This document shows, piece by piece, positions 9,242 to 17,939 of a DNA stretch of 64,000 bases. The position numbers and the translations under genes are program-made. The stretch is from Flavobacterium ustbae. GTDB lineage: Bacteria > Bacteroidota > Bacteroidia > Flavobacteriales > Flavobacteriaceae. The stretch's first letter is position 1; every line of letters starts with the position of its first letter. The notes beneath the pieces were generated by a model. The model was not told the origin of the DNA. It searched no databases and saw nothing but the letters and a program-made list of their open reading frames with translations. The stretch covers positions 62,001-126,000 of the forward strand of contig NZ_RPOC01000010.1 in the NCBI RefSeq assembly GCF_003946915.1, read 5' to 3'.

Positions 9242-10093
9242 TTATTTTTTGCTTTTTAAAAACTCCGCAAATTGTTTCGTGTCGTAATAAAAAGATCTGA
9301 CAGCTGTGATTTTACCGTCTTTCAAATCAATATGTTCTGAAATTGGAACCGACATTGTTTTGCCTGACTTTTTAGATTTACAGCTTATGGTGAAATACAT
9401 AATTATTTCATTTTTAGAAGCATCGCTAAAATAAACAGGTTCCTTTTCTATCTGCAAATCAAAAAACTCTGCCGATTTTGTAAACATTTTAGTCCATTCG
9501 CTAAAACCAACATACGTTCCTCCGTAAGGCAAACCTGTCGCTTGATTGTAAACTGCTCCGTCTGCGACTAAAGTTCCAAGTGTGTCAAAATCTCTTGTTT
9601 TAAAAATACTTTCGTAATATTTTGCAACTACTTTTAAATTATCAGCTTCTAGATTTTTTAAAACATCAGCTTCAGACAAAGTGGCTCCTTTATCCCAAAA
9701 ACCGATAATTTTACTCACTTGACCTTTTCCATTCAGACGCGCAAAATCTCTTCCAGCCAAGACAAGATTGTTTTTAGAGTCCAGCACTTTCCATTCCCAC
9801 GTTACATAATTGTCTTTTACAATTTTAGGCCCAGACGTTAATACGGCATCTGGATTTTTCTTGTAAAATTCGTTGATGACATTATTAAAAGCAGCAATTC
9901 CTTTTATTGAAGCCGAAGGATCTTCAAAAGTACTGTCTTCTAACCAAATCGATTTAATCATCTTTAATCTGGTATCGCTATTCTTTTCCTGCCACACTTT
10001 TTCATAAACTGCAACTGGATATAATTTATCTTTCTTTTGGGCAAAAAGACCATTAAGCACAACAAAGAAACAGAATAAGTAAATTTTTCTCAT
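9242..10093 (-). CDS. Exported protein with two SnoaL/NTF2-like domains
   Basis: The protein has about 283 residues, a signal peptide (MRKIYLFCFFVVLNGLFAQ) and two consecutive SnoaL-like (NTF2 fold) modules: one around VYEKVWQEKNSDTRLKMIKSI and a second around VVAKYYESIFKTRDFDTLGT. Such domains form small cone-shaped barrels that often bind or transform hydrophobic ligands, but no catalytic set is evident here. The start is the ATG at 10091-10093; the two codons before it arise from a TTG-opened frame. A candidate promoter lies 34-41 bases upstream. Confidence 0.7.
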   Translation of the reverse strand: MRKIYLFCFFVVLNGLFAQKKDKLYPVAVYEKVWQEKNSDTRLKMIKSIWLEDSTFEDPSASIKGIAAFNNVINEFYKKNPDAVLTSGPKIVKDNYVTWEWKVLDSKNNLVLAGRDFARLNGKGQVSKIIGFWDKGATLSEADVLKNLEADNLKVVAKYYESIFKTRDFDTLGTLVADGAVYNQATGLPYGGTYVGFSEWTKMFTKSAEFFDLQIEKEPVYFSDASKNEIIMYFTISCKSKKSGKTMSVPISEHIDLKDGKITAVRSFYYDTKQFAEFLKSKK

Positions 10094-10126
10094 AAGCAAT
10101 CAGGAATTAATTTTTAAGTAAGTACT

Positions 10127-10134
10127 CAAATTTA
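10127..10134 (-). promoter_or_regulatory. Candidate -7 box for the SnoaL-like gene
   Basis: CAAATTTA on the plus strand reads TAAATTTG on the minus strand, matching TAnnTTTG at a suitable distance from the ATG. No -33 element is evident. Confidence 0.35.
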
Positions 10135-10278
10135 GCATAAATACCTAAGAAAATTACGAATGCTCTATAATTTGTCATCCCTTCAAAATCTTAACTTTTA
10201 CGAAATGGTTTTTCATCTTTTTGAATATAATTTTAGAAAAAAAACAATTTCTATCTAAAAAACAGGAGTCGAAATAAA

Positions 10279-10310
10279 AAACCGTTTCAAATAAATACTT
10301 GAAACGGTTT
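10279..10310 (-). terminator. Terminator downstream of lipB
   Basis: A perfect 12-bp stem (AAACCGTTTCAA at 10279-10290, TTGAAACGGTTT at 10299-10310) with an 8-base loop is followed on the minus strand by a T-rich run, 19 bases beyond the lipB stop codon. Confidence 0.88.
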
Positions 10311-10328
10311 ACTTTTTTAGCGCTGTTT

Positions 10329-11027
10329 TTAGACAAATTCGGCTTCGAATAGCGCTGTAAAATGTTTTATAATTTTAGCTTTTACTTCTTCTTCGTGTAC
10401 TTTTTCTATACCAAGTTCTACATTTAAGGAAGTGACCCCTTTTCCGCGAATGCCACAAGGAATAATATTATCAAAATATCCTAAATCGACATTTACGTTC
10501 AAAGCAAATCCGTGCATGGTTACCCATCTTGAAGCGCGAACACCCATTGCACATATTTTGCGCGCAAACGGAGTGCCTACACCAAGCCAGACTCCAGTTT
10601 CGCCTTCACTTCTGCCCGATTCCAAACCATATTCTGCTAAAGTTAGAATAATAGATTCTTCTAATAAACGTAGGTATTTATGAATATCGGTAAAGAAATT
10701 TTCTAAATCTAGAATCGGATAACCCACAATCTGTCCAGGTCCGTGGTAGGTAATATCGCCGCCACGATTGATTTTGTAAAAAGTCGCTCCTTTGGCTTCT
10801 AGTTGTCTTTCGTTTAATAATAAGTTCTCCAAATCGCCACTTTTTCCTAAAGTATAAACATGAGGATGCTCTACAAAAAGTAAATAATTTGGCGTTGGCA
10901 GATCTAGTTCTTCTCTTCTGTTCTTGATTTTTAAATCGACTATATCTTTAAAGATTTCTTCTTGATATTCCCAAGTCGATTTATAGTCTTTTTTGCCCAG
11001 ATCCTGAAGTTGGATTTTTTTATTCAT
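10329..11027 (-). CDS. lipB: Lipoyl(octanoyl) transferase
   Basis: This 232-residue cytosolic enzyme moves octanoate from acyl carrier protein onto lipoyl domains of 2-oxoacid dehydrogenases, the first step of endogenous lipoate synthesis. The LipB signatures are clear: RGGDITYHGPGQIVGYPI at 88-105, the catalytic Lys region ARKICAMGVRASRW (K157) and the acyl-thioester Cys in IIPCGIRGKGVTSL (C191). It starts six bases after the stop of the upstream lipoprotein gene, so the two are likely cotranscribed, though no functional link is obvious. Confidence 0.95.
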   Translation of the reverse strand: MNKKIQLQDLGKKDYKSTWEYQEEIFKDIVDLKIKNRREELDLPTPNYLLFVEHPHVYTLGKSGDLENLLLNERQLEAKGATFYKINRGGDITYHGPGQIVGYPILDLENFFTDIHKYLRLLEESIILTLAEYGLESGRSEGETGVWLGVGTPFARKICAMGVRASRWVTMHGFALNVNVDLGYFDNIIPCGIRGKGVTSLNVELGIEKVHEEEVKAKIIKHFTALFEAEFV

Positions 11028-11032
11028 TTTAA

Positions 11033-11782
11033 TTATTTTTCAAACTCAACTTCAAAGTTAAGCTTGTCAGGATTCTCCATATAATCCGTAAAAGAGTATT
11101 GAATTGTAATTGATTTTCGATCGTCGCTAAACAAAGCATTCGGATTAGAGACTTTCTTTATCTTTTTTGGAAAATGATATTTTACGATATAACTAGACGA
11201 AGCAAACATCATTTTTGTCATATCACCAGCTGAATCTTTTGGCTTTGCAGCTAGTTTTTGCTCGTCAATTACCGCTTTTCTTGTAAATTTCTTTCCGTCG
11301 TAGGTATAACTTAATTTACTGCCGTTATCTCCAAAACCACTACCAAGCGGACTGGCATTTGCGCTTCCTTCCAATTTCTGTAATGTTCCCAAAGTCTGCA
11401 AAATATCCTGCAGCTCATTTACATTTTTAAAATCAGTTGTCATAGTCATGAGAAACTGCTTTTTTTCTGAACTCATTTTTGTTGCAACTACAAAATTTTC
11501 CAGTTTTTTAAGTTCTTTCTGCGTTTCTGGCGACAACTTAGCAATACTATCTTTTTTCTCTTCAAATAGTTGTTTAAAAGTAAAGGTCGTGTCGAGATCT
11601 TTTTTCGCGTCTCCCATTTGCCCTGCAATTTGATCTCCTGCCATTTCCATTAAAGCAGAACCATCCATATCTACAGAAAATTTTCCGCTTCCATTGTCAT
11701 TTATATAAATATTTTCAGTGAAAGTACAGCTGGTTAATGTCGCTATTAGAAAAGAAAAACTAAGTAATTTATATAATTTCAT
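11033..11782 (-). CDS. Lipoprotein of unknown function (paralogue of 11852-12628)
   Basis: This 249-residue protein has a lipoprotein signal (LIATLTSC). It has no recognised domain. It shares with the next gene a conserved start after the lipid-anchored cysteine (ENIYINDNGSGKFSVDMD), a central block rich in charged helices (TFKQLFEEKKDSIAKLSPE) and a C-terminal stretch (HFPKKIKKVSNPNALFSDDR, with ALFSDDRKSITI beyond). Tandem placement indicates local duplication. Anchoring in the envelope is expected; the role is unknown. Confidence 0.75.
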   Translation of the reverse strand: MKLYKLLSFSFLIATLTSCTFTENIYINDNGSGKFSVDMDGSALMEMAGDQIAGQMGDAKKDLDTTFTFKQLFEEKKDSIAKLSPETQKELKKLENFVVATKMSSEKKQFLMTMTTDFKNVNELQDILQTLGTLQKLEGSANASPLGSGFGDNGSKLSYTYDGKKFTRKAVIDEQKLAAKPKDSAGDMTKMMFASSSYIVKYHFPKKIKKVSNPNALFSDDRKSITIQYSFTDYMENPDKLNFEVEFEK

Positions 11783-11799
11783 TGTCCTATATTTTTTAT

Positions 11800-11807
11800 C
11801 AAAGATA
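11800..11807 (-). promoter_or_regulatory. Candidate -7 box for the lipoprotein-lipB unit
   Basis: CAAAGATA on the plus strand is TATCTTTG on the minus strand, matching TAnnTTTG, 18 bases upstream of the lipoprotein ATG. It would drive the lipoprotein and lipB. Confidence 0.45.
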
Positions 11808-11851
11808 CAAAGAGTATTTTCAATTGTTTTATTATGCTTTAAGTATCTTAA

Positions 11852-12628
11852 TTAATTCTCAAATACTACTTTGAAACCCATATCTTTTTCATCGTCTGAA
11901 AGTTCTTTAATCGGAGTATCTAGCGTAAAACTTTTTCTGTCCTTTGAAAGGACTGCATTCTTTAACGAAACCGTTTTTATTCTTTTTGGAAAATGATATT
12001 CCAAAGAATACTTACATTCCTTCATAAATTCATCCATTTGTTTTGCAAAGATATTATCATCCTCTTTCTCCTTTTTCTTTTTTACTTTCTTGGTTTTAAC
12101 AGCATCTTCTCCTATCAATATCTTTTCAAAAACTTTTCCATCATAGTTATAAGTAAATCTGCTTTTTTTCTTTTCATCTTCAGGAACTGCACTCAAAGCC
12201 CCTAATTGTTTACCTGGACCTAATTTTGGCATTGCTTCAAGTCCCTCAAGAGGCGAAACCATATTTTTAAGGCTGTCTGATGATGGAAAATTATATTCCA
12301 TATTAAACTCAAACTGTTTTTTATCCTCATTTACTTTGAATGCAACTTGAAACTTTTCAAGCGCCTTTATTTTTTGCTGATCTTCTTTTGACAATTTTGC
12401 AATACTGTCCTTTGCTTTTGCAAAAACCTCTTTAAAAGTAAAAACAGTATCCAATACCTGCTTCTCTTTTATAGAATCACTGCTTTTAAATCCCATTTTA
12501 AACATAGGAGACATATCAAATCCGTATGAAAAAGTTCCTGATCCATTTTCATTTATGGTCATCTTTTCTTTAAACATACAGCTTGTTGTACAAATCAATA
12601 CAATAAAACAGAGTAAATATTTTTTCAT
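11852..12628 (-). CDS. Lipoprotein of unknown function (paralogue of 11033-11782)
   Basis: This 258-residue lipoprotein (lipobox VLICTTSC) is homologous to its downstream neighbour: compare KMTINENGSGTFSYGFDMS and TFKEVFAKAKDSIAKLSKED with the equivalent blocks there. It differs by a lysine-rich insertion (KTKKVKKKKEKEDDN) before the conserved HFPKRIKTVSLKNAVLSKDR block. No known domain is recognised. Two divergent copies side by side suggest a Bacteroidota-specific envelope family. Confidence 0.75.
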   Translation of the reverse strand: MKKYLLCFIVLICTTSCMFKEKMTINENGSGTFSYGFDMSPMFKMGFKSSDSIKEKQVLDTVFTFKEVFAKAKDSIAKLSKEDQQKIKALEKFQVAFKVNEDKKQFEFNMEYNFPSSDSLKNMVSPLEGLEAMPKLGPGKQLGALSAVPEDEKKKSRFTYNYDGKVFEKILIGEDAVKTKKVKKKKEKEDDNIFAKQMDEFMKECKYSLEYHFPKRIKTVSLKNAVLSKDRKSFTLDTPIKELSDDEKDMGFKVVFEN

Positions 12629-12841
12629 ATTTATAGATTTAGGTTATGAAGGCGAAGATACTTTCTTTTGACAATTATTTTAATCGTATTGTAAAATAAC
12701 TTCCCAATTTGTTATTTTCTGTTTTTTAAACGAAATCTCGTCTTTCACCCTGTCAAGGCTAGACGGAAGAAGATTGAAATCCAATAAATTGATGCTGTAA
12801 AAAATCTAAAACCTCCATTCTAAAATCTGCATTCTTTTCTT

Positions 12842-12849
12842 TATCTTTG
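12842..12849 (+). promoter_or_regulatory. -7 box (TATCTTTG) for lysS
   Basis: The box matches TAnnTTTG and ends 24 bases before the lysS ATG, a very typical Bacteroidota leader length. The sequence upstream (12806-12832) contains the dispersed word TCTAAAATCTGCA, so the -33 region lies within repeat-like DNA. Confidence 0.55.
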
Positions 12850-12873
12850 CACACTTAAAAAAATAGCACAAAA

Positions 12874-14577
12874 ATGGCATTATCAGAACAAGAAATCATC
12901 AGAAGAGAAAAACTTCAAAACTTACGCAACTTAGGAATCAATCCTTATCCAGCTAATCTTTTTCCTGTAGATCATACATCAAAGCAGATAAAGGAAACTT
13001 TTGAAGAAGGTAAGAAGGTTATTGTTGCTGGACGTTTGATGAGTGTTCGTGATCAAGGTAAAGCTTGTTTTGCTGAGTTACAAGATAGCGAAGGTCGTAT
13101 TCAATTGTACGTGAACCGCGATGTTTTGTGTGAAGGTGATGATAAAACTTTATACAACCAAGTTTTCAAAAAATTAACCGATTTAGGAGATTTTATTGGT
13201 ATTGAAGGTGAATTGTTTACCACACAAGTTGGTGCAAAATGTATTCGCGTAAGCGGTTTTACATTTTTGAGTAAAACGTTACGCCCGCTTCCGTTACCAA
13301 AAGTGGATGAAGAAGGAAATGTACACGACGCGTTTAACGATGCTGAATTACGCTACAGAATGCGTTATGTAGATTTAACAGTAAATCCGCAGGTTAAAGA
13401 AACTTTTATTAAACGTACAAAGTTATTTACTGCAATGCGTGGTTATTTTAACGACGCCGGATATTTGGAGGTTGACACTCCTGTTTTACAGTCAATTCCT
13501 GGAGGAGCTTCTGCACGTCCGTTTATTACGCACCATAATTCGCTTGATATTCCGCTTTATATGCGTATTGCAAACGAATTGTACTTAAAAAGATTAATTG
13601 TTGGTGGATTTGAAGGGGTTTATGAGTTCTCTAGAAACTTCCGTAACGAAGGAATGGACAGAACGCATAATCCTGAGTTTACTGCAATGGAAATATATGT
13701 AGCTTACAAAGACTACAATTGGATGATGGAATTTGCTGAAGGTTTATTAGAGCATTGTGCGATTGCTGTAAATGGAACTAGCGAAGTTACTTTTGGCGAA
13801 CACACAATTAACTTTAAAGCGCCTTATGCACGTGTAACAATGACCGATTCTATCAAACATTTTACTGGTTTTGATATTTCTGGGAAAACTGAACAGGAAT
13901 TATTTGAAGCGGCTCGTGGAATGGGAATCGAGGTTGACGAAACAATGGGTAAAGGAAAACTGATTGATGAAATTTTTGGAGCAAAATGCGAAGGAAACTA
14001 TATTCAGCCAACTTTTATTACTGATTATCCAAAAGAAATGTCGCCGCTTTGTAAAGAGCACCGTGATAATCCAGATTTGACAGAACGTTTTGAATTAATG
14101 GTTTGCGGAAAAGAAATCGCAAATGCGTATTCTGAATTAAATGATCCAATTGACCAAAGAGAACGTTTTGAAGACCAAATGCGTTTGGCAGCAAAAGGTG
14201 ATGATGAAGCTAACGGAATTATCGACGAAGATTTCTTAAGAGCTCTTGAATACGGTATGCCTCCAACTTCTGGAATGGGAATCGGAATGGATCGTTTAAT
14301 TATGTATTTAACGAATAATGCTTCAATTCAAGAAGTTTTATTGTTCCCACAAATGCGTCCAGAGAAAAAACAAGCTCAAATTGAATTGACTGAAGAGGAA
14401 AAAGTAATTATTACTCTTTTGAAAGGAAATGAAAATAAAATGGATTTATCTCAGCTAAAAGTTTCAGCCAACTTAAGCGGTAAAAAATGGGATGCTTCTA
14501 TGAAAAATTTATCTAAACACGGTTTGACTAAGGTTGTCGTTGATGGTGAGTTTAAGTTTGTGGAACTAGTTGGTTAA
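12874..14577 (+). CDS. lysS: Lysine--tRNA ligase (class II)
   Basis: This 567-residue enzyme charges tRNA-Lys. The N-terminal OB-fold anticodon-binding domain (about 50-145) is followed by the class II catalytic core, with motif 2 near FRNEGMDRTHNPEFTAMEIY (about 253-275) and motif 3 near SGMGIGMDRLIMYL (about 465-480). It is some 60 residues longer than typical bacterial LysRS because of a charged C-terminal extension (about 500-567: EEEKVIITLLKGNENKMDLS, then a winged-helix-like block). I believe related extensions occur in other Bacteroidota. Single gene with its own promoter and terminator. Confidence 0.97.
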   Translation: MALSEQEIIRREKLQNLRNLGINPYPANLFPVDHTSKQIKETFEEGKKVIVAGRLMSVRDQGKACFAELQDSEGRIQLYVNRDVLCEGDDKTLYNQVFKKLTDLGDFIGIEGELFTTQVGAKCIRVSGFTFLSKTLRPLPLPKVDEEGNVHDAFNDAELRYRMRYVDLTVNPQVKETFIKRTKLFTAMRGYFNDAGYLEVDTPVLQSIPGGASARPFITHHNSLDIPLYMRIANELYLKRLIVGGFEGVYEFSRNFRNEGMDRTHNPEFTAMEIYVAYKDYNWMMEFAEGLLEHCAIAVNGTSEVTFGEHTINFKAPYARVTMTDSIKHFTGFDISGKTEQELFEAARGMGIEVDETMGKGKLIDEIFGAKCEGNYIQPTFITDYPKEMSPLCKEHRDNPDLTERFELMVCGKEIANAYSELNDPIDQRERFEDQMRLAAKGDDEANGIIDEDFLRALEYGMPPTSGMGIGMDRLIMYLTNNASIQEVLLFPQMRPEKKQAQIELTEEEKVIITLLKGNENKMDLSQLKVSANLSGKKWDASMKNLSKHGLTKVVVDGEFKFVELVG

Positions 14578-14638
14578 ATTCCAAATTTAAAAATTCCAAA
14601 TTCCAATACTGAAGTTTAGTGAGAGTTTATGATATTTC

Positions 14639-14676
14639 AAATCCGATAGATTTTAAAAATCTATCGGATTTTTTTA
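14639..14676 (+). terminator. lysS terminator
   Basis: A 14-bp perfect stem (14641-14654 with 14656-14669, core ATCCGATAGATTTT) is followed by a long T-run, about 60 bases after the lysS stop. Confidence 0.9.
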
Positions 14677-14707
14677 TTTAATTTAGACAATTAAAAAATA
14701 ATTAGTT

Positions 14708-14845
14708 ATGACTAAATCGATGATTTATCAATTAGATGAACATGAAATAGATCTTATCCAAAAAAGTGAAGAAGATATAAAGCATGGACGTGTTATTTCT
14801 CAAGAAGACTTGGATAAAGAAGATCTAGAATGGCTTTCAAATTGA
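14708..14845 (+). CDS. Small antitoxin-like ORF (45 aa)
   Basis: The short ORF encodes an acidic protein starting MTKSMIYQLDEHEIDLIQKS and ending DLDKEDLEWLSN. The pattern of a short strand followed by IQKSxEDIxxGRVISxEDxxxE and a C-terminal Trp-Leu resembles small antitoxin-type proteins that sit next to RelE/ParE toxins in Bacteroidota. No toxin gene follows: the next 600 bases encode a lipoprotein on the other strand. It lies between the lysS terminator and a convergent gene, 14 bases from the latter's stop. It may be an orphan antitoxin or a remnant; expression is unproven. Confidence 0.5.
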   Translation: MTKSMIYQLDEHEIDLIQKSEEDIKHGRVISQEDLDKEDLEWLSN

Positions 14846-14849
14846 AAGC

Positions 14850-15449
14850 TTAAAACGAATACTTCTCCATTTTCTTCTCATAAATATCCAAAACCTTTGT
14901 GCTTTCTTTTGGAGCTTCACCATTCCATTTTTCTTCTATAGAAGGATTGGCTGGATATTTTCCGTTTTTCATTTTTACTATATGATACATTCCTCCGCTT
15001 TTCATTAGAAGATCAGAAAAATTGTCCGTTGAAGTTGGAGCAATCAAAATAGGAAAATCGGTTACAGAAAATTTATTGATTAAACTTCCATCATTATTTA
15101 AAACGAAGCCTGAACAGCCGCCGCTTCCGCAGAAATAGGAATTGGAGAAACCAACGAAATATTCGTCTTTATTGTCTTTATTTAAATCGGAAGCATCATA
15201 AAAGAAAAAACGATCTTCTTTTTTTAAGGACGCTAAATCGCTTTTTAAGAGAACTAAAAGCTGTTCTCTTATCATTTTTACCGTTTCGATATCTTTTACA
15301 GGCTCCTCATTTAAATTTGCCGTTCCTGCAACTGTTTTAGACAAAGTGTCTAGGGCAATTGCTTTTACTATATTTTCTTTCCTTTTATCCTTATTTTCAC
15401 AAGAACAAAATACCAAAAATCCGATTATGGTTACGATTATATTTTTCAT
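14850..15449 (-). CDS. Lipoprotein of unknown function
   Basis: This 199-residue protein has a lipoprotein signal (IIGFLVFCSC). After a charged linker it has a domain with DLNKDNKDEYFVGFSNSYFC, followed by the cysteine/glycine motif CGSGGCSGFVLNNDGSLINK; the Asp-rich loops resemble VCBS/FG-GAP-like calcium-loop sequences. Periplasmic or outer-membrane location is expected. It is convergent with the small ORF upstream and downstream of the nitrate cluster on the same strand, but a gap of 73 bases separates it from the dehydrogenase. Confidence 0.6.
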   Translation of the reverse strand: MKNIIVTIIGFLVFCSCENKDKRKENIVKAIALDTLSKTVAGTANLNEEPVKDIETVKMIREQLLVLLKSDLASLKKEDRFFFYDASDLNKDNKDEYFVGFSNSYFCGSGGCSGFVLNNDGSLINKFSVTDFPILIAPTSTDNFSDLLMKSGGMYHIVKMKNGKYPANPSIEEKWNGEAPKESTKVLDIYEKKMEKYSF

Positions 15450-15522
15450 AATTTGAAAATTTAAATTTCATTCACTCCTTTTCATTTCTTTAAATTACAA
15501 AAAATATTCGACAAAGCGATTT

Positions 15523-16542
15523 CTAAACCAAAAGAGCCGCTTTGTTTTCAATATCGTTTTCTGTTAATAGCGATTTTATATTATTAAAAGTCACCAATGC
15601 AATTTGTGTTAAAGCTTCGTTGGTAAAAAATGCTTGATGTGCCGTTACCAAAACATTCGGGAAGCTCATTAAACGTTGAATATTGTCGTCTTGAATAATA
15701 TCTGCAGAGAGATCTCTAAAGAATAATTTCTCTTCCTGTTCGTAAACATCAATTCCTAAATAACCAATTTTCCCTTCTTTTAATCCTTCAATAACCGAGG
15801 CAGTTTCTATTAATCCGCCGCGACTTGTATTGATAATCATGACGCTTTCTTTCATAAAAGAAATTGAGGTTGTATTGATTACATGTTTGGTTTGATCGTT
15901 TAGTGGACAATGAAGCGAAATAATGTCACTAGATTTAAAAATCTCTTCTAAACCTACAAAAGAAACACCATCTTTTTTCATTTCTTCGCTTTCTACAATA
16001 TCATACGCTAAAACTTTACAGCCAAAACCTAAAGCTATTTTAGAAAATGCTTTTCCGATATTTCCAGTTCCGATAATTCCAATTGTTTTTCCGAACAAAT
16101 CAAAGCCTAATAATCCGTTTAGAGAAAAATTCTGTTCACGAACGCGATTATAAGCTTTATGTGTTTTTCTATTTAAAGTTAAAATCATAGCCATCGCGTG
16201 TTCTGCAACTGCTTGCGGAGAATATGCTGGAACACGACAGACTTTTATATTATGTTTTTTTGCAGCTTCTAAATCGACATTATTAAATCCGGCACAACGT
16301 AAAGCGATTATTTTGACTTTTTTTTCGGCCAGTTGTTTTATAACAGCTTCGTTAACAATGTCATTTACAAATACACAAACAATCTCACATTCTTCAATTA
16401 AGACCACTGTTTGCGGGTTAAGCTGGGTTTCGAAAAAATTCAATTGAAAACCAAAATCTTCATTGTATTGATTAAAAAAAGTTTTATCGTAAGGCTGGGT
16501 CGAGAAAAAAGCAATTTTGTTTGTACCGAGATTTAAGCTCAT
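15523..16542 (-). CDS. D-lactate dehydrogenase-like 2-hydroxyacid dehydrogenase
   Basis: The 339-residue NAD-dependent enzyme of the D-isomer-specific 2-hydroxyacid dehydrogenase family probably interconverts pyruvate and D-lactate (LdhA type). The Rossmann motif GIIGTGNIGKAF, the catalytic Arg in INTSRGGLIET, the Glu in DVYEQEEKLFF and the His in VTAHQAFFTNEALTQIA are all present; the last block is typical of fermentative LdhA. It starts five bases after the small membrane protein gene and so seems to be the last gene of the nitrate cluster transcript, perhaps as a redox-balancing function. Confidence 0.88.
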   Translation of the reverse strand: MSLNLGTNKIAFFSTQPYDKTFFNQYNEDFGFQLNFFETQLNPQTVVLIEECEIVCVFVNDIVNEAVIKQLAEKKVKIIALRCAGFNNVDLEAAKKHNIKVCRVPAYSPQAVAEHAMAMILTLNRKTHKAYNRVREQNFSLNGLLGFDLFGKTIGIIGTGNIGKAFSKIALGFGCKVLAYDIVESEEMKKDGVSFVGLEEIFKSSDIISLHCPLNDQTKHVINTTSISFMKESVMIINTSRGGLIETASVIEGLKEGKIGYLGIDVYEQEEKLFFRDLSADIIQDDNIQRLMSFPNVLVTAHQAFFTNEALTQIALVTFNNIKSLLTENDIENKAALLV

Positions 16543-16547
16543 AATAA

Positions 16548-16811
16548 CTAATTATTTTTGTATGTATTATTTCTAAAATTTCCTTTTGGCAGATAATATA
16601 GCCATCCAAAACCAATCAAAAACAAAATAAGAGAACCTATAAATGCCGGAATTAAAATTTCTTTATTATTATCTAATGCATTGTTTAAAGCGGCATACAA
16701 TAACCAAATTTGAATACTTACATTTAAGATTAAAACAAATATTAAAGTAGACAGAATAACATTCAACTTATTCGGGTTTGCCTGATTTTGGCTTCTTCTA
16801 AATGTACTCAT
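16548..16811 (-). CDS. Small two-helix membrane protein in the nitrate cluster
   Basis: This 87-residue protein has a polar N-terminus (MSTFRRSQNQANPNKLN) and two membrane segments (VILSTLIFVLILNVSIQIWL and LIPAFIGSLILFLIGFGWLY). It may belong to DUF6755, which I recall from Bacteroidota nitrate gene clusters, though I cannot confirm this. Its tight position between the Rieske gene (18 bases) and the dehydrogenase (5 bases) suggests a part in assembly or anchoring of the reductase. No haem or metal ligands are evident. Confidence 0.6.
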   Translation of the reverse strand: MSTFRRSQNQANPNKLNVILSTLIFVLILNVSIQIWLLYAALNNALDNNKEILIPAFIGSLILFLIGFGWLYYLPKGNFRNNTYKNN

Positions 16812-16829
16812 AATTTTTATTTTAAACGA

Positions 16830-17339
16830 TTAACTTTCTTTATTTTGAAAAGCTTTCACAAAAATCTTTTCGCCTTTTAAAACTACTTCCAACTGAGGCA
16901 AAGCTCTCGGTGGAGGTCCAGCGATAACATCTCCTGTTAAAGCATCAAAAGAACCTTCATGACACGGACAATGTATAATTCCTGAATTTGGTTTATAATA
17001 AACCGCACAGGAAAGATGTGTGCATTTTTGCTCAAAAGCTCTAAACATACCGCTCTCCAAATGCACTAAGATGTATGGAATCGTGCTTCCTTCAATTACA
17101 AAACCTCTTGTTCCGCCTAACGGAATATCTTTTATTTGGCATACAAAATGTTCGCCCACAACTTCTTCTCCTGGCAATAGATATGCTTTTGCGGCTACCA
17201 ATCCGCTGCCAACCATTAAACCTCCAGAAACTAGCGTAAGGAATTTGGCAAAATCGCGGCGGCTCACCTGCGTTGATTCTTGTTTTTTATATGGAAAATC
17301 TTTCTTCCAGTTTTCTCGTAAATTATCTTCTTTAGACAT
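16830..17339 (-). CDS. Rieske [2Fe-2S] protein with Tat-type anchor
   Basis: This 169-residue protein has a twin-arginine motif (SRRDFAKFLTLVSGG, residues 26-40) followed by a membrane segment and a Rieske domain. The 2Fe-2S ligands are C106 and H108 (CTHLSC) and C124 and H127 (CPCHEGSF), with the extra cysteines C111 and C126 forming the usual disulfide. It is anchored with the cluster domain outside the cytoplasmic membrane. Being between the ferredoxin gene (12 bases upstream) and the small membrane protein, it most likely shuttles electrons in the nitrate reductase module, as in quinol-oxidising complexes. Confidence 0.85.
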   Translation of the reverse strand: MSKEDNLRENWKKDFPYKKQESTQVSRRDFAKFLTLVSGGLMVGSGLVAAKAYLLPGEEVVGEHFVCQIKDIPLGGTRGFVIEGSTIPYILVHLESGMFRAFEQKCTHLSCAVYYKPNSGIIHCPCHEGSFDALTGDVIAGPPPRALPQLEVVLKGEKIFVKAFQNKES

Positions 17340-17351
17340 GGATTTTTAGCT

Positions 17352-17921
17352 TTAGAATATTCGTAATTCTGTACTGCCTTTTGGCATCATGATATTTACT
17401 TTTGTATTTACGCGTTCTTTTCCAAAAAGAAATGAGTTAACAGGAGTACTATTTGGACGCATTTCTTCAATCTGAGCGCGAGTTCCATAAAACAATGCCC
17501 CACTTGGGCAAACCGTTGCACACATTGGTTTTTTGCCAACACTTGTTCTGTCGTAACACATATTGCATTTCATCATCAAATCGTATTCTTCCATTTTCTT
17601 AGGAACTCCAAACGGACAGGCCATTACACAGTTGGAACAGCCAATGCAGCGTTCTGTATTAGCAGTATGAACCACGCCAAATTCGTCTTGCGAAATCGCA
17701 TCGGCAGGACAAACATTAGCACAAACTGGATCTTCGCAATGCATACAAACTTGAACTGTGGTTTGAATCGTAACTTCACGTTCTACATAATTCACATGAA
17801 TCATAGATTCTTGACCGTTTGTTTCGCATTCAGCACACGCCATTTCACAAGCTTTACAGCCTATGCATCTCTGTAAGTCTACAAAAAACTCTTCATTTTT
17901 ATTATAATTAGCTATATTCAT
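17352..17921 (-). CDS. Four-cluster 4Fe-4S ferredoxin subunit (NrfC/DmsB-like)
   Basis: This 189-residue protein has four cysteine clusters: [37 protein letters not shown] and CNMCY...CATVCP, each able to ligate a 4Fe-4S centre. This is the electron-transfer subunit pattern found next to molybdopterin oxidoreductases. It has no signal or membrane segment, so it works on the cytoplasmic side or is exported with a partner. It is 18 bases downstream of the molybdoenzyme gene, and should feed or take its electrons. Confidence 0.9.
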   Translation of the reverse strand: MNIANYNKNEEFFVDLQRCIGCKACEMACAECETNGQESMIHVNYVEREVTIQTTVQVCMHCEDPVCANVCPADAISQDEFGVVHTANTERCIGCSNCVMACPFGVPKKMEEYDLMMKCNMCYDRTSVGKKPMCATVCPSGALFYGTRAQIEEMRPNSTPVNSFLFGKERVNTKVNIMMPKGSTELRIF

Positions 17922-17939
17922 AATAGTTCTTTTTATAGA

